This document shows positions 13,904 through 13,981 of a DNA stretch of 13,981 bases, in pieces. Source of the stretch: CAZCGA01 sp964498075 (lineage in GTDB: Bacteria > Desulfobacterota > Binatia > HRBIN30); assembly GCA_964498075.1 (NCBI GenBank), contig CAZCGA010000155.1, positions 1 to 13,981 of the forward strand. Direction: 5' to 3'. How positions within the stretch are numbered: position 1 is the first letter of the stretch; every line of letters starts with the position of its first letter. A model generated the notes under the pieces. It saw only the letters and a program-made list of their open reading frames with translations, had not been told where the DNA came from and did no database searches. The position numbers and the translations under genes are program-made.

Positions 13904-13981
13904 GGCCTGCGGCCGGCGTCATTTCTATGGCCCGCTCCCCGTTGGGTCGCTCCGGGCTGCCAAGTCCGACGGGCTGCTAGG

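Noticed and set aside
13904..13981. Last 78 bases after the oxidoreductase
   Set aside because: I looked for a terminator and a new gene; only a 4-bp stem (GGCC-TGC-GGCC) and a 17-codon open frame at 13927 without ribosome site are present, neither convincing.

Overview
The window is about 14 kb of high-GC bacterial chromosome, densely coding, with no RNA gene, CRISPR array, insertion sequence or phage gene that I can recognise. Three traits suggest a Deltaproteobacteria-like lineage (Myxococcota, Desulfobacterota or Binatota type): a dockerin-like double EF-hand module (positions 9240-9431), a secreted matrixin with a Cys-plus-membrane-helix C-terminal tail, and a high-GC gene set with KirBac, GT117 and dynamin-like genes. 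This assignment rests on my memory of such genomes and is only moderately sure.

Left part (1-3295, + strand). The window opens inside a gene whose C-terminal end is a small zinc-ribbon-like domain. A 64-residue unknown protein with a very strong Shine-Dalgarno follows. Next is an 851-residue protein joining an N-terminal RadC/JAMM-type metalloprotease-like domain to a complete DinG/XPD-type iron-sulfur helicase. The last is the most unusual single protein here.

Middle part (3316-8223). Two minus-strand genes run convergently towards the helicase: a GT117/DUF2723 membrane glycosyltransferase-like protein and, 49 bases downstream, a dynamin-like GTPase. The GT117 gene carries two tandem GC-rich hairpins inside its reading frame, in what looks like a non-conserved linker. 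Divergent from it is a KirBac-type inward-rectifier potassium channel. A perfect 8-bp inverted repeat lies in the spacer between the two.

Right part (8235-12283, - strand). Four genes form a cell-envelope and secretion cluster. In order of transcription they are a secreted protein of unknown function, a matrixin-type zinc protease (4-bp overlap), a small two-helix membrane protein, and a secreted protein of 14 YCF48/BNR-like repeats (two times seven blades) interrupted at blade 7 by the EF-hand module. The first and second pairs are each tightly coupled. An 89-bp gap with a hairpin separates the pairs, so they may be two transcription units.

End (12284-13981). A degraded piece of a class III nucleotide cyclase, a small lipoprotein gene, and a zinc-free quinone-oxidoreductase-type dehydrogenase close the window. 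The genes do not form one pathway. The units that look functionally linked are the GT117-dynamin pair and the secreted protease/propeller cluster.
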